From positions 1 to 64,000 of the forward strand of contig JAYFOV010000045.1 in NCBI GenBank assembly GCA_034928535.1: a DNA stretch of 64,000 nt, read 5' to 3'. The notes below the pieces were generated by a model that worked only from the letters and a program-made list of their open reading frames with translations, ran no database searches and was not told the origin of the DNA. Position numbers and translations under genes: made by a program. Positions 25,948 through 34,236 of this stretch are shown piece by piece (the stretch's first letter is position 1; each line of letters starts with the position of its first letter). Source of the stretch: CAXXOK01 sp001604115. GTDB lineage: Bacteria; Bacillota; Clostridia; Christensenellales; Aristaeellaceae.

Positions 25948-26478
25948 ATGGATCATTTTTTAGAGGAGATTGTCATCCGCCGCAAGCGGGCCATATCCGA
26001 GTTGCTTTATTACCTTTCCAATGTGGTTATGGTTTTCTCTGCCATCATTGGGCTATGGATGCTCAGCAACCTCATCAGCGGGTTTTCCCTGGCTGCGTTG
26101 GTCATTACGGTTGTGTTCTGTGGCGCAGCGGTGCTGCTGTACCTGTACCGTGACAGGCTGCGCACAGAATATGAATATACCTTCACCAATGGAGAACTGG
26201 ACTTTGCCCAGGTGTTTAACAACCAGAAACGAAAGAATCTGGGCACCATGCGGGTCAAAAACGTCGAGGTGTTTGGTCCGGTGGATAGCAACGCCTTCCG
26301 AAAGCTGATCAACATGCCCGGGATTACCCGACGCAACTGGTTTTTAAACCGTGAGGCAAGCCTGTATTACTTCTATTATCAGAAGGAAAACGCGCGAACC
26401 GTGATCGTGTTTGAGCCTACGGACGACATGGTTGCCACCATCAAAAAATACCTGCCGCATGGCGTGTTTCAGGTGTGA
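25948..26478 (+). CDS. Two-TM membrane protein (DUF6106-like), function unknown
   Basis: A 176-residue protein: short cytoplasmic start, a membrane hairpin (about residues 24-66, two segments), then a soluble region with YEYTFTNGELDFAQVFNNQKRKNLGTM and a C-terminal ARTVIVFEPTDDMVATIKKYLP. The soluble part resembles a PH-like/bPH2 fold in pattern, and I recall similar proteins as DUF6106. No catalytic motif is visible. It lies 38 nt after the PAP2-like gene and 5 nt before the cysteine desulfurase, so the cluster is probably one transcript. Confidence 0.7.
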   Translation: MDHFLEEIVIRRKRAISELLYYLSNVVMVFSAIIGLWMLSNLISGFSLAALVITVVFCGAAVLLYLYRDRLRTEYEYTFTNGELDFAQVFNNQKRKNLGTMRVKNVEVFGPVDSNAFRKLINMPGITRRNWFLNREASLYYFYYQKENARTVIVFEPTDDMVATIKKYLPHGVFQV

Positions 26479-26483
26479 AGTAA

Positions 26484-27641
26484 ATGACAGTCTATCTTGA
26501 CAACAGCGCAACCACCCAACCATTTGAGCAGGTAATTCAGGCGGTTGCACACAGCATGCAGGAGGGGTATTACAACCCCTCCGCACTGTACCGGCCGGCT
26601 GTAGAGGTGGAGCGTTCCCTGAAAGCAGCGCGGGAAGTCATTGCGGCCACGGTGGGTGCGCAGCAGCAACAGGTGCTGTTTACTTCCGGCGGTACCGAGG
26701 CGGACAATCTGGCCGTTTTAGGACATCTGATGCTGGCGCGGCAGGCCGGGGACGTCCTCTATACTGCGGCGGAGCACCCTGCGGTCAAAGCGGCGTGCCG
26801 CCAAGCGGCGCGCTATGGGCATCAGCCCCGCGAGATTCCGCTCACCGAAAGCGGACGCCTTGATTTATCTGCTCTGGAAGCCATGCTAGGGGAGCGCACC
26901 CGCTTAATTTGTGTGATGCAGGTGTGCAATGAAACAGGCGTGATTATGCCTCTTAAGGCCGTTGTGGCACTTCGGGATCGGCTTGCACCCCAAGCCGCCA
27001 TCCATGTGGATGGGGTTCAGGGCTATCTGCGCATTCCCTTTTCTATGCGCCAGTTGGGGGTGCAGAGTTACGCCATCAGCGCGCACAAAATCCACGGCCC
27101 TAAGGGCGTGGGCGCCTTGGTGCTTGGCCAGGGGCACAGGTTGCAGCCGATCCAGGTGGGGGGCGGGCAACAGGGAGATTTGCGGTCCGGGACAGAAAAC
27201 ACTGCCGGTATAGCTGGGTTTGCGGCAGCGGTCACGGCTTACCCATCGCAGGCATACACAAGCGAGCATTTAGCCTCGCTCAAGCAAGCCGCCTATGCCG
27301 CGCTGTCCGAGGGAATCCCTTCGATGCGCGTTTTGGGCGCAATGCCCGGTGAGGAAGACTCGGCGCCGCACATCCTATATGCATCGTTTCCCCCAGTGCG
27401 AGCCGAAACCATGGTGCATGCCTTGGCAGAGCATGGAGTGATGGTTGGCACCGGATCGGCTTGCTCCAGCCGCAAGAGCAAGCGGTCGGAAGTGCTCACA
27501 GCTATGCGGGTTCCCCCCGCAATCATCGACAGTTCCATACGCCTGAGTTTCTCTGTGACCAATACTGCCGAAGAAATATCGGCAGCAATGACAGAGTTCG
27601 TCCAACAGTATCAATTGCTGGCGCGCTTTACGCGCCGCTGA
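26484..27641 (+). CDS. Cysteine desulfurase (NifS/IscS family), ThiI partner
   Basis: A PLP enzyme that moves sulfur from cysteine to an acceptor as persulfide. The 385-residue protein has the PLP Lys202 in SAHKIHGPKGVG, the catalytic Cys327 in GTGSACSSRK and the N-terminal YLDNSATTQP. thiI begins 16 nt downstream, as in the B. subtilis nifZ-thiI pair, so its main job is probably to feed ThiI for 4-thiouridine in tRNA rather than general Fe-S assembly. No IscU/SufU gene is near. Confidence 0.93.
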   Translation: MTVYLDNSATTQPFEQVIQAVAHSMQEGYYNPSALYRPAVEVERSLKAAREVIAATVGAQQQQVLFTSGGTEADNLAVLGHLMLARQAGDVLYTAAEHPAVKAACRQAARYGHQPREIPLTESGRLDLSALEAMLGERTRLICVMQVCNETGVIMPLKAVVALRDRLAPQAAIHVDGVQGYLRIPFSMRQLGVQSYAISAHKIHGPKGVGALVLGQGHRLQPIQVGGGQQGDLRSGTENTAGIAGFAAAVTAYPSQAYTSEHLASLKQAAYAALSEGIPSMRVLGAMPGEEDSAPHILYASFPPVRAETMVHALAEHGVMVGTGSACSSRKSKRSEVLTAMRVPPAIIDSSIRLSFSVTNTAEEISAAMTEFVQQYQLLARFTRR

Positions 27642-27657
27642 CGGGAGAAGGATCGTT

Positions 27658-28803
27658 TTGCGCGAGGTATTGCAGGTTCGGTATTCGGAAATCTATTTGA
27701 AAGGGTTGAACAGACCCTATTTTCTCCGCATGCTGGTGGAGCGGATCAAGCAGGCGGTGCGCGCTGTGGATGGGCATGTTTGGCTGAGCGATGCGCGCGT
27801 TTATGTAAGTGACGCAACCGATGTGCAGGAAGCGATCCGCAGGCTGACCAAAGTGTTCGGGGTGCATAGCGTGAGCCGCGCCATCGAGCTGGAAAAGGGC
27901 GATTTTCAGGCAGTGCGGGATGCGGCGCTCACCCTGATGCAGGGCGTGACGGGCAGCTTCAAAGTGGAAGCCCGGCGCAGCGATAAACGCTTTCCCATGG
28001 ATTCACCCGCCATCAATGCGGATATCGGCGGCTATGTGCTCACCCATCAGCCTGCGCTGACGGTGGATGTGCATAAGCCCCAAACCGTTCTCTCGGTGGA
28101 AATTCGGGATAAAGTCTATCTGTACAGCCAGGCGATCCCTGCGGTGGGTGGCATGCCGGTGGGCACCAATGGCCGGGCAACACTGCTGCTGTCCGGCGGG
28201 ATCGACAGCCCCGTGGCGGGTTGGATGGTCGCCAAGCGTGGCGTGAGCATGAGTGCAGTGCATTTTCAATCCCCGCCTTACACCAGCGATCGTGCGCGTG
28301 ACAAGGTGGTGCGCCTGGGTGAACTCATCAGCGAAAGCATGTGCGGTCTGCGCCTGCACTTGATCCCTTTTACGGACATTCAAATGCAGATTCATGAGAA
28401 GTGCCATCAGGACTATACCACCATTATCATGCGGCGCTGTATGATGCGCATCGCAGAGCGTATTGCTCACAAGGAGCGTGCTCAGGCGCTGGTCACGGGC
28501 GAAAGCATCGGGCAGGTAGCCAGCCAGACCATGCACGCGCTGCAGTGTACGGACATGGTATCGGATCTGCCGGTTTTCAGGCCGCTCATCGGGTTTGACA
28601 AACAGGAGATCATCACAGTGGCGGAGCGTATTGGCACGTTTGAAACATCCTCCTTGCCCTATGAGGATTGCTGCACGGTGTTCACGCCCCGGCACCCTGC
28701 CACCAAACCGAAGCTGGATATTATTTTGGCAGGCGAAGCCAAGCTGGACATGGAAGCACTGATCCAGGCGGCGCTGGATGGGGACGAAGTGATCGAACTG
28801 TAA
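27658..28803 (+). CDS. thiI: tRNA 4-thiouridine synthase ThiI
   Basis: Adenylates U8 of tRNA and transfers sulfur to make s4U; in some bacteria also supports thiamine thiazole synthesis. The 381 residues comprise NFLD and THUMP domains (about 1-165) and a PP-loop ATPase domain with LLLSGGIDSPVAGWM (about 177-191). The E. coli rhodanese extension is absent, as in Bacillus, so a catalytic disulfide or the partner desulfurase must supply sulfur. The start is a TTG; a strong terminator directly follows. Confidence 0.95.
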   Translation: MREVLQVRYSEIYLKGLNRPYFLRMLVERIKQAVRAVDGHVWLSDARVYVSDATDVQEAIRRLTKVFGVHSVSRAIELEKGDFQAVRDAALTLMQGVTGSFKVEARRSDKRFPMDSPAINADIGGYVLTHQPALTVDVHKPQTVLSVEIRDKVYLYSQAIPAVGGMPVGTNGRATLLLSGGIDSPVAGWMVAKRGVSMSAVHFQSPPYTSDRARDKVVRLGELISESMCGLRLHLIPFTDIQMQIHEKCHQDYTTIIMRRCMMRIAERIAHKERAQALVTGESIGQVASQTMHALQCTDMVSDLPVFRPLIGFDKQEIITVAERIGTFETSSLPYEDCCTVFTPRHPATKPKLDIILAGEAKLDMEALIQAALDGDEVIEL

Positions 28804-28841
28804 AACAAAAGCCCGTCGGTTGCATGACGGGCTTTTGTTTT
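28802..28841 (+). terminator. Intrinsic terminator of the desulfurase-thiI operon
   Basis: GCCCGTC (28811-28817) pairs with GACGGGC (28826-28832), flanked by AAAACAAAA and TTTTGTTTT, which extend the stem and supply T runs on both strands. Confidence 0.93.
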
Positions 28842-29058
28842 GTAACGCGGCCTGTTCAGGTGGGTCGCTGCTGGCAGAGAAAGGCATCCGGCAGATTCGT
28901 AGCTCCTTACGCCGTGCAAAGGAGAATCCATGTCCAATGCAGAAATGGAATATAGTCCCCTTTGGTTATGTTGCAGGCGGCTGTACGGCCGCTGCGCAAA
29001 AACCACCGCAAATCAAGGATTGCGGCAAATTATTGTGAAGGAATTGTCATATGGGGGA
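28842..29058. other. Intergenic stretch upstream of the cggR promoter
   Basis: About 217 nt between the thiI terminator and the cggR -35 box. No frame with a ribosome site and no known structured RNA is seen. Confidence 0.5.
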
Positions 29059-29087
29059 TTGCCATGCACGCGTGTATGGTGTATAAT
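29059..29087 (+). promoter_or_regulatory. Promoter of cggR-pgk-tpiA-gpmI
   Basis: TTGCCA (29059-29064), 17-nt spacer, perfect TATAAT (29082-29087). The transcription start falls near 29094, at the first operator-like repeat. Confidence 0.85.
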
Positions 29088-29093
29088 CTTCTG

Positions 29094-29130
29094 CGGGATG
29101 AAATTCGTCCATGCGGGTCAGATCTCGTCC
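29094..29130 (+). promoter_or_regulatory. Tandem CggR-type operator
   Basis: Two copies of CGGG(A/T)(T/C)-N6-CGTCC lie in direct repeat at 29094-29110 and 29114-29130, 20 bp apart start to start, directly after the -10 box. The B. subtilis CggR operator is CGGGAC-N6-TGTCC repeated, with a period of 18 bp. The match, the place and the cggR gene itself point to autoregulation. Effector control by fructose-1,6-bisphosphate is known for the family and is inferred here. Confidence 0.8.
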
Positions 29131-29150
29131 CATGCAGAAGGAGAAACACG

Positions 29151-30170
29151 ATGCAAGACGATTACTTTTCGCTGATGCAGAAGATCGCGCCGGATCTAGC
29201 GCAACAAATTGAGCGACGCGCGTTGGTGCTGGAACGAATTGACGCCTTGCAGCCAGTCGGAAGGCGATTGCTCGCCAGCAGGCTCAACTTGCCGGAGCGC
29301 GAAGTGCGTACCGTAGCGGCGCTGCTCAAGGAACGCGGATTGGTGGAGCTGGACGCAGCAGGCATGACCCTCACGCCGCTTGCGGAAGAAATCCTTCCCT
29401 CCGCAAGGCGCTTCAGCCGTGATTTGCGCGGGCTCACCAGACTAGAGACCGCACTGAGCAAACTGCTGGATGTGCCACGGGTATATGTGACGGCCGGGGA
29501 TGTGGATCAGGATCCCCATGTGCTCAGCGAGGTTGGGCGTATTGCGGCCAGTCGGCTCAGGGCGTTTTTGCAGAGCGGCTCCACGCTGGCCGTTACGGGT
29601 GGCCAGACCATCCATGAGGTGGCGCATGCGCTGGTGCCCGGCGCCAACATGAATGTGATGGTCGTGCCTGCGCGCGGCGGCATTGGTCGGGCGCTGGAGA
29701 CTCAGGCCAATACCATTGCATCGGAAATTGCCAAGCGTTTGGGCGGTCACCATCGGTTGATGCACTTGCCCGATCAGTTGGACGAGCATGCGTTGGCTGA
29801 GATGCGCAAGCTGAGCGAAATCACGGAGACGCTTGAGCTGCTGCAGCGTGCGGATGTAGTGCTTTATGGTATTGGACGCGCGGATGATATGGGTCGCAAG
29901 CGGCAGTTGCCCCCGGAAGTGATGAACGACGTACTCCGGCGCGGGGCGGTGGCAGAGGCATACGGTTGTTATTTCGATTCCGACGGCAATGTTGTGTTCT
30001 CGGCCTCGACCGTAGCGCGCGATCTGGGCAAGCTCAAGCCCAACTGCGCCATGCTTGCGGTGGCAGCCGGCACATGCAAAGCGGAAGCGATTCGCGCAGT
30101 GATGCGCAGCCGGCCCCAGGCAATGCTGGTTACGGATGAAGGCGCAGCGCGCGCGCTGCTTGCCATGTAA
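29151..30170 (+). CDS. cggR: Central glycolytic genes regulator CggR (SorC/DeoR family)
   Basis: A transcriptional repressor of lower-glycolysis genes, released by fructose-1,6-bisphosphate. The 339-residue protein has an N-terminal winged helix (LPEREVRTVAALLKERGLVEL) and a SorC-type sugar-phosphate-binding domain with VTGGQTIHEVA, VVPARGGIGRALE and TQANTIASEIAKRLGG. The C-terminal LAVAAGTCKAEAIRAVMRSRP matches CggR. The ATG with AGAAGGAGA was chosen. In B. subtilis gapA follows cggR; here pgk follows after 62 nt and no gap gene is present. Confidence 0.94.
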   Translation: MQDDYFSLMQKIAPDLAQQIERRALVLERIDALQPVGRRLLASRLNLPEREVRTVAALLKERGLVELDAAGMTLTPLAEEILPSARRFSRDLRGLTRLETALSKLLDVPRVYVTAGDVDQDPHVLSEVGRIAASRLRAFLQSGSTLAVTGGQTIHEVAHALVPGANMNVMVVPARGGIGRALETQANTIASEIAKRLGGHHRLMHLPDQLDEHALAEMRKLSEITETLELLQRADVVLYGIGRADDMGRKRQLPPEVMNDVLRRGAVAEAYGCYFDSDGNVVFSASTVARDLGKLKPNCAMLAVAAGTCKAEAIRAVMRSRPQAMLVTDEGAARALLAM

Positions 30171-30232
30171 TGGATTGCTCGCCTGTTTAGGCTTTGCAAT
30201 AGAGTTGAACAAAACGCTAAGGAGTGTGCAGT

Positions 30233-31420
30233 ATGGCGAAGAAAACCATTGAGGACATCCAGGTCAAAGGGAAAAAGGTGCTCGTGCGCTGCGACTTTAA
30301 CGTCCCGCTGGATGAGAACAAGGTCATCACGGATGAAAACCGCATCCGCGGCGCGCTGCCGACCATTAAGTACCTGATGGAGCATGGCGCTCGCGTCATT
30401 CTCTGTTCCCACCTTGGCCGTCCCAAGGGCGGCTTTGACATGAAGTACTCTCTCAAGCCTGTTGCGGATCGCCTGAGCCAATTGTTGGGTCGGGATGTGC
30501 CGCTGGCCAAGGACGTTGTGGGCCCCGATGCGCATAAGCTGGCCGAAGCGCTGGGCGATGGCGATGCGATGCTCATTGAGAACGTACGCTTCCATCCGGA
30601 AGAAGAAAAGAACGATCCCGAGTTCTCCAAGCAGCTTGCCTCCCTGGCCGAAGTGTATGTGAATGATGCTTTTGGCACCGCACACCGCGCGCATAGCTCT
30701 ACCGAGGGTGTGGCGCACCTGCTGAGCCCCGCAGTGGCAGGTTACCTGATCGGCAAGGAGCTTTCCATCATGGGTAAAGCGCTGGAAGATCCCGCCCGTC
30801 CTTTTGTGGCGATCCTCGGCGGAGCCAAGGTGAGCGACAAGATTGGCGTGATCACCAACCTTCTGGATATGGTTGATACCCTCATCATTGGTGGCGGCAT
30901 GAGCTATACCTTCCAAAAGGCGCTGGGTGGCCGTATTGGCAAGAGCCTGCTGGAAGCCGATAAAATCGATCTGGCCAAAGAGATCATGGAAAAGGCCAGG
31001 ACCAAGAAAGTCAAGCTGCTCCTGCCGGTGGATAACATCGCCGGTGATGATTTCAGCAATGACGCCATGCGTATTACCGTACACAGCCAGGAGATCCCGG
31101 ATGGGTTTGAAGGCATGGACATCGGCCCCAAGACGCAGGTGATTTTCGCCAATGAGATCGTCAATGCCGGCACGGTTATCTGGAACGGCCCGATGGGCGT
31201 GTTTGAGTTTGAAAACTTTGCCGAGGGCACCCGTGCTATTGCCAAGGCGATGGCGGAGTGCAAGGGCGTGACCATCATCGGCGGCGGCGACAGCGCAGCA
31301 GCTGTGGAACAGATGGGCTATGCTGATAAGATGAGCCATGTATCCACCGGTGGCGGTGCAAGCCTTGAGTATCTGGAAGGCAAAGTATTGCCGGGCGTTG
31401 CGGCGCTCAACGAGAAGTAA
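30233..31420 (+). CDS. pgk: Phosphoglycerate kinase
   Basis: Makes ATP from 1,3-bisphosphoglycerate. The 395-residue enzyme has VLVRCDFNVPLDENK at the N terminus, the substrate-binding HLGRPKGG, the hinge AILGGAKVSDKI and the nucleotide motif near GGGDSAAAVEQMG. Length is normal and no fusion to TpiA is seen. It is the first enzyme gene of the CggR operon and is followed by two large hairpins before tpiA. Confidence 0.98.
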   Translation: MAKKTIEDIQVKGKKVLVRCDFNVPLDENKVITDENRIRGALPTIKYLMEHGARVILCSHLGRPKGGFDMKYSLKPVADRLSQLLGRDVPLAKDVVGPDAHKLAEALGDGDAMLIENVRFHPEEEKNDPEFSKQLASLAEVYVNDAFGTAHRAHSSTEGVAHLLSPAVAGYLIGKELSIMGKALEDPARPFVAILGGAKVSDKIGVITNLLDMVDTLIIGGGMSYTFQKALGGRIGKSLLEADKIDLAKEIMEKARTKKVKLLLPVDNIAGDDFSNDAMRITVHSQEIPDGFEGMDIGPKTQVIFANEIVNAGTVIWNGPMGVFEFENFAEGTRAIAKAMAECKGVTIIGGGDSAAAVEQMGYADKMSHVSTGGGASLEYLEGKVLPGVAALNEK

Positions 31421-31430
31421 GCATCCATTC

Positions 31431-31462
31431 TTTGCGCAGGCGGCTATGGCCGCCTGCGCAAA
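31431..31462 (+). repeat. Perfect 14-bp hairpin after pgk
   Basis: Arms 31431-31444 and 31449-31462 are exact inverted repeats with loop TATG. No T run follows, so mRNA processing or 3'-end protection is more likely than termination. Confidence 0.7.
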
Positions 31463-31464
31463 GC

Positions 31465-31539
31465 GCGCATCCCGGGAAACGCATTGCCGTAGCTGCCAGG
31501 GTGCGCCACGGTAAAGATGCGTTTCACGGGACGCTTTTT
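31465..31539 (+). terminator. Long imperfect hairpin with T run between pgk and tpiA
   Basis: Segments 31465-31490 and about 31508-31534 pair over some 22 bp with small bulges (both arms contain AAACGCAT/ATGCGTTT), followed by TTTTT. It looks like a leaky terminator that would set the ratio of pgk to tpiA-gpmI message. Confidence 0.6.
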
Positions 31540-31582
31540 CGGTTAAGGTATCCATGGCAATAAGGATCAAGGAGTGTTGACG

Positions 31583-32335
31583 ATGCGTAAAGCGATCATT
31601 GCCGGTAACTGGAAGATGAACAAAACACCCGTCGAGGCGGCGGAACTGGTGAGCGCACTGGTACCCGCTGTGAAGGATGCGGATTGTGATGTGGTGGTTT
31701 GCGTGCCTGCCGTCTGCTTTGGGGCAGTCAAAGAAGCCGCAAAGGGCAGCAATATCCACCTGGGCGCACAAAATGTACACTTTGCCAAGAACGGCGCCTA
31801 CACAGGGGAGCTGAGCGCGGATATGCTCAAAGCCTGCGGCGTGGAGTATGTCGTGATCGGCCACAGCGAGCGCCGTCAGTATTTTGGGGAAACGGACAAA
31901 ACCGTCAACCTCCGCACGCGCGCAGCCGTGGCGGCAGGCATCGTTCCCATTGTTTGCGTTGGCGAGTTAAAGGATGAGCGGGAAAGCGGCTATACCGATG
32001 CGATTGTCGAGTATCAGACGCGAATGGCCCTCACCGGCCTCACCCCGGAGGAAATCAAAGCGGTTGTGATTGCTTATGAACCCGTTTGGGCGATTGGCAC
32101 CGGATTGACTGCTACGGATGAACAGGCCAATGAAACCATCGCTGTGATCCGTAAAGCCATTGAGCGTCAATGGGGCAAGGAAGTGGCCGATGCGGTGCGC
32201 ATCCAATACGGCGGCAGCATGAACCCCGCAAACGTGCAAGGCTTGATGGCGCAACCGGAGATCGACGGCGGCCTGATTGGCGGCGCGTCCCTGAAGGCGC
32301 CGGACTTTACCGCCGTAGTGATGTACAAACACTGA
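31583..32335 (+). CDS. tpiA: Triosephosphate isomerase
   Basis: Interconverts dihydroxyacetone phosphate and glyceraldehyde-3-phosphate. The 250-residue TIM barrel has AGNWKMNK (catalytic Lys), VVIGHSERRQYF (catalytic His), VIAYEPVWAIGTG (catalytic Glu and loop 6) and IQYGGSMNPAN for phosphate binding. The ATG lies 8 nt after AAGGAG. Confidence 0.98.
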   Translation: MRKAIIAGNWKMNKTPVEAAELVSALVPAVKDADCDVVVCVPAVCFGAVKEAAKGSNIHLGAQNVHFAKNGAYTGELSADMLKACGVEYVVIGHSERRQYFGETDKTVNLRTRAAVAAGIVPIVCVGELKDERESGYTDAIVEYQTRMALTGLTPEEIKAVVIAYEPVWAIGTGLTATDEQANETIAVIRKAIERQWGKEVADAVRIQYGGSMNPANVQGLMAQPEIDGGLIGGASLKAPDFTAVVMYKH

Positions 32336-32382
32336 TCGATTCCGCGGCGTTGCCGCGCAACAGCAGGATAAGGAGCAACATG

Positions 32383-33930
32383 ATGGAAAAGACCATGACG
32401 GCGCTCATCATCATGGATGGGTTTGGCATCAACCCCGTCCATGAAGGCAATGCGATCTACCAGGCGGGCACACCGCATCTGGATGTTTTGATGAGCCAAT
32501 ATCCGCACACGCAGATCGGCGCCAGCGGGATGGATGTGGGTCTGCCGGATGGACAGATGGGCAACAGCGAGGTGGGTCACCTGAACATCGGCGCTGGCCG
32601 CATCGTCTATCAGGAATTGACACGCATAACCAAGGATATTCAGGACGGCGATTTTTTTGAAAAAAAGCCGCTCTTGGCAGTGATGGAGAAGGCCAAGGCG
32701 GATGGCAAAGCCATTCACCTGATGGGGCTTTTGAGCGACGGCGGCGTGCACAGCCACAACACGCACTTGTATGCGCTGCTGGAAATGTGCAAGAAGCTGG
32801 GTTTGCAAAAGGTGTATGTGCATGCCTTCCTGGATGGGCGCGATGTGCCGCCTACCAGCGGCCTTGCGTTTGTGCAGGAGTTGGAAGCGAAAATCCGGGA
32901 GATTGGCGTGGGCGAGATTGCCACGGTCATGGGGCGCTACTGGGCGATGGACCGCGATAACCTCTGGGATCGTGTACAGAAGGCTTATGACGCGATCGTG
33001 TTTGGCGAAGGTTTGACGGCAGTCAGCGCTGAAGCGGCAGTGCAAAGCAGTTATGATCTGGGGGAAAAGGGCAACGATGAGTTTATGCTCCCGACTGTGA
33101 TCCTCCGCGACGGCAAACCGGTATGCACAATGCAGCCGGAGGATGGAGTAATTTTCTTCAATTTCCGTCCTGATCGCGCGCGCCAGCTCACACGCACCTT
33201 TATCTTGCCGGACTTTAACGGTTTTGTTCGGAAAAACGGTTATTTTCATGTGAATTTTGTGAGCATGACCCAGTATGACGAAACGTTTACCGGTATTGAG
33301 GTGGTCAATCCGCCGGATTCGCTCCACAACACGCTGGGCGAGTATCTGGCCAGCCTGGGCAAAACGCAGCTGCGTATTGCGGAAACGCAGAAATATGCGC
33401 ATGTGACGTTTTTCTTCAATGGTGGCGTGGAAAAATCTAATCCCGGCGAGGATCGCATTTTGGTGCCCTCCTCCAAGGTGGCTACCTTTGATTTGAACCC
33501 GGAAATGAGCGCCTATGAGGTGGCCAGCAAAGCCATTGAGCAGATCAACGCCAAGAAATACGATGTAATGATCCTCAATTTTGCCAACTGTGATATGGTG
33601 GGGCATTCCGGCTTCATGCCGGCTACCATGGAAGCAGTGAAGGCTGTGGATGACAGCGTCTGGGCGGTTGTGCGCGCCATTTTGCGCAACGGCGGCCGTG
33701 CCTTTGTGACTGCGGATCACGGCAATGCCGATCAAATGATCGATCCAGTCACGGGAGGGCCTTTCACGGCACACACCACCAATCCGGTACCGTTTATTGC
33801 GGTGGGTCCTGAGTTTGTGGGTGGTAAACTGCGGGAAGGTGGCAGGCTCAGCGATATCGCCCCCACCATGCTGGAGAGTATGGGAATTCCCGTTCCTACA
33901 GAAATGAAGGGCAAAAGCCTGATCCTGTAA
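32383..33930 (+). CDS. gpmI: 2,3-bisphosphoglycerate-independent phosphoglycerate mutase
   Basis: Interconverts 3- and 2-phosphoglycerate using two Mn2+ ions and a phosphoserine. The 515-residue chain has the N-terminal metal motif IIMDGFGIN, the active-site Ser62 in GQMGNSEVGHLNIGAGR, and the C-terminal FVTADHGNADQMID with metal-binding Asp/His. ATG codons at 32380 and 32383 overlap; the second is better placed after AAGGAG. It ends the glycolytic operon at a strong terminator; eno is not in the window. Confidence 0.97.
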   Translation: MEKTMTALIIMDGFGINPVHEGNAIYQAGTPHLDVLMSQYPHTQIGASGMDVGLPDGQMGNSEVGHLNIGAGRIVYQELTRITKDIQDGDFFEKKPLLAVMEKAKADGKAIHLMGLLSDGGVHSHNTHLYALLEMCKKLGLQKVYVHAFLDGRDVPPTSGLAFVQELEAKIREIGVGEIATVMGRYWAMDRDNLWDRVQKAYDAIVFGEGLTAVSAEAAVQSSYDLGEKGNDEFMLPTVILRDGKPVCTMQPEDGVIFFNFRPDRARQLTRTFILPDFNGFVRKNGYFHVNFVSMTQYDETFTGIEVVNPPDSLHNTLGEYLASLGKTQLRIAETQKYAHVTFFFNGGVEKSNPGEDRILVPSSKVATFDLNPEMSAYEVASKAIEQINAKKYDVMILNFANCDMVGHSGFMPATMEAVKAVDDSVWAVVRAILRNGGRAFVTADHGNADQMIDPVTGGPFTAHTTNPVPFIAVGPEFVGGKLREGGRLSDIAPTMLESMGIPVPTEMKGKSLIL

Positions 33931-33941
33931 TGGTATCCCAG

Positions 33942-33971
33942 CCCCCGTGCAGTTTACTGCGCGGGGGTTTT
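33942..33971 (+). terminator. Intrinsic terminator of the glycolytic operon
   Basis: An 11-bp stem (33942-33952 with 33957-33967, one G-U) with a 4-nt loop and TTTT. Confidence 0.93.
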
Positions 33972-34131
33972 ATGTGCCGCGGTGTTTTGAGTAACGAAAA
34001 CGAAATACTTTTACAATATTTGTAGCGACGAAAACGCTTACATCGAGAGGGATTTCCGTCTGTGAAAGCAATTCTGTGCGGAGAATTGCCTTTGACGCAG
34101 ATCGAATTACAAACTTTCTGTAACAATTCTC
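33972..34131. other. AT-rich control region upstream of the two-component system
   Basis: This 160-nt stretch is markedly more AT-rich than its surroundings and holds no gene. It contains a possible second promoter (TTGAGT 33987-33992, 19-nt spacer, TACAAT 34012-34017) and TTTACAATATT at 34010-34020, an exact copy of the sequence around the -10 box at 34153-34163. A near-inverted repeat (TGTAGCG / CGCTTACA) lies at about 34020-34042. Confidence 0.45.
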
Positions 34132-34160
34132 TTGATTTTTTACGCGATTCGCTTTACAAT
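34132..34160 (+). promoter_or_regulatory. Promoter of the two-component operon
   Basis: TTGATT (34132-34137), 17-nt spacer, TACAAT (34155-34160). Confidence 0.7.
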
Positions 34161-34236
34161 ATTGATAAACATAGCGGATTGAGCATTCAATGGTCAGTTC
34201 GCCGTGATTGTATGTCACCAGGAAAGGATGAAACCG

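Noticed and set aside
29969..31864. Very long minus-strand open frame (631 codons) over cggR, pgk and tpiA
   Set aside because: It lies opposite conserved glycolytic genes and its translation has no domain character; GC-rich coding sequence often leaves the opposite strand open.
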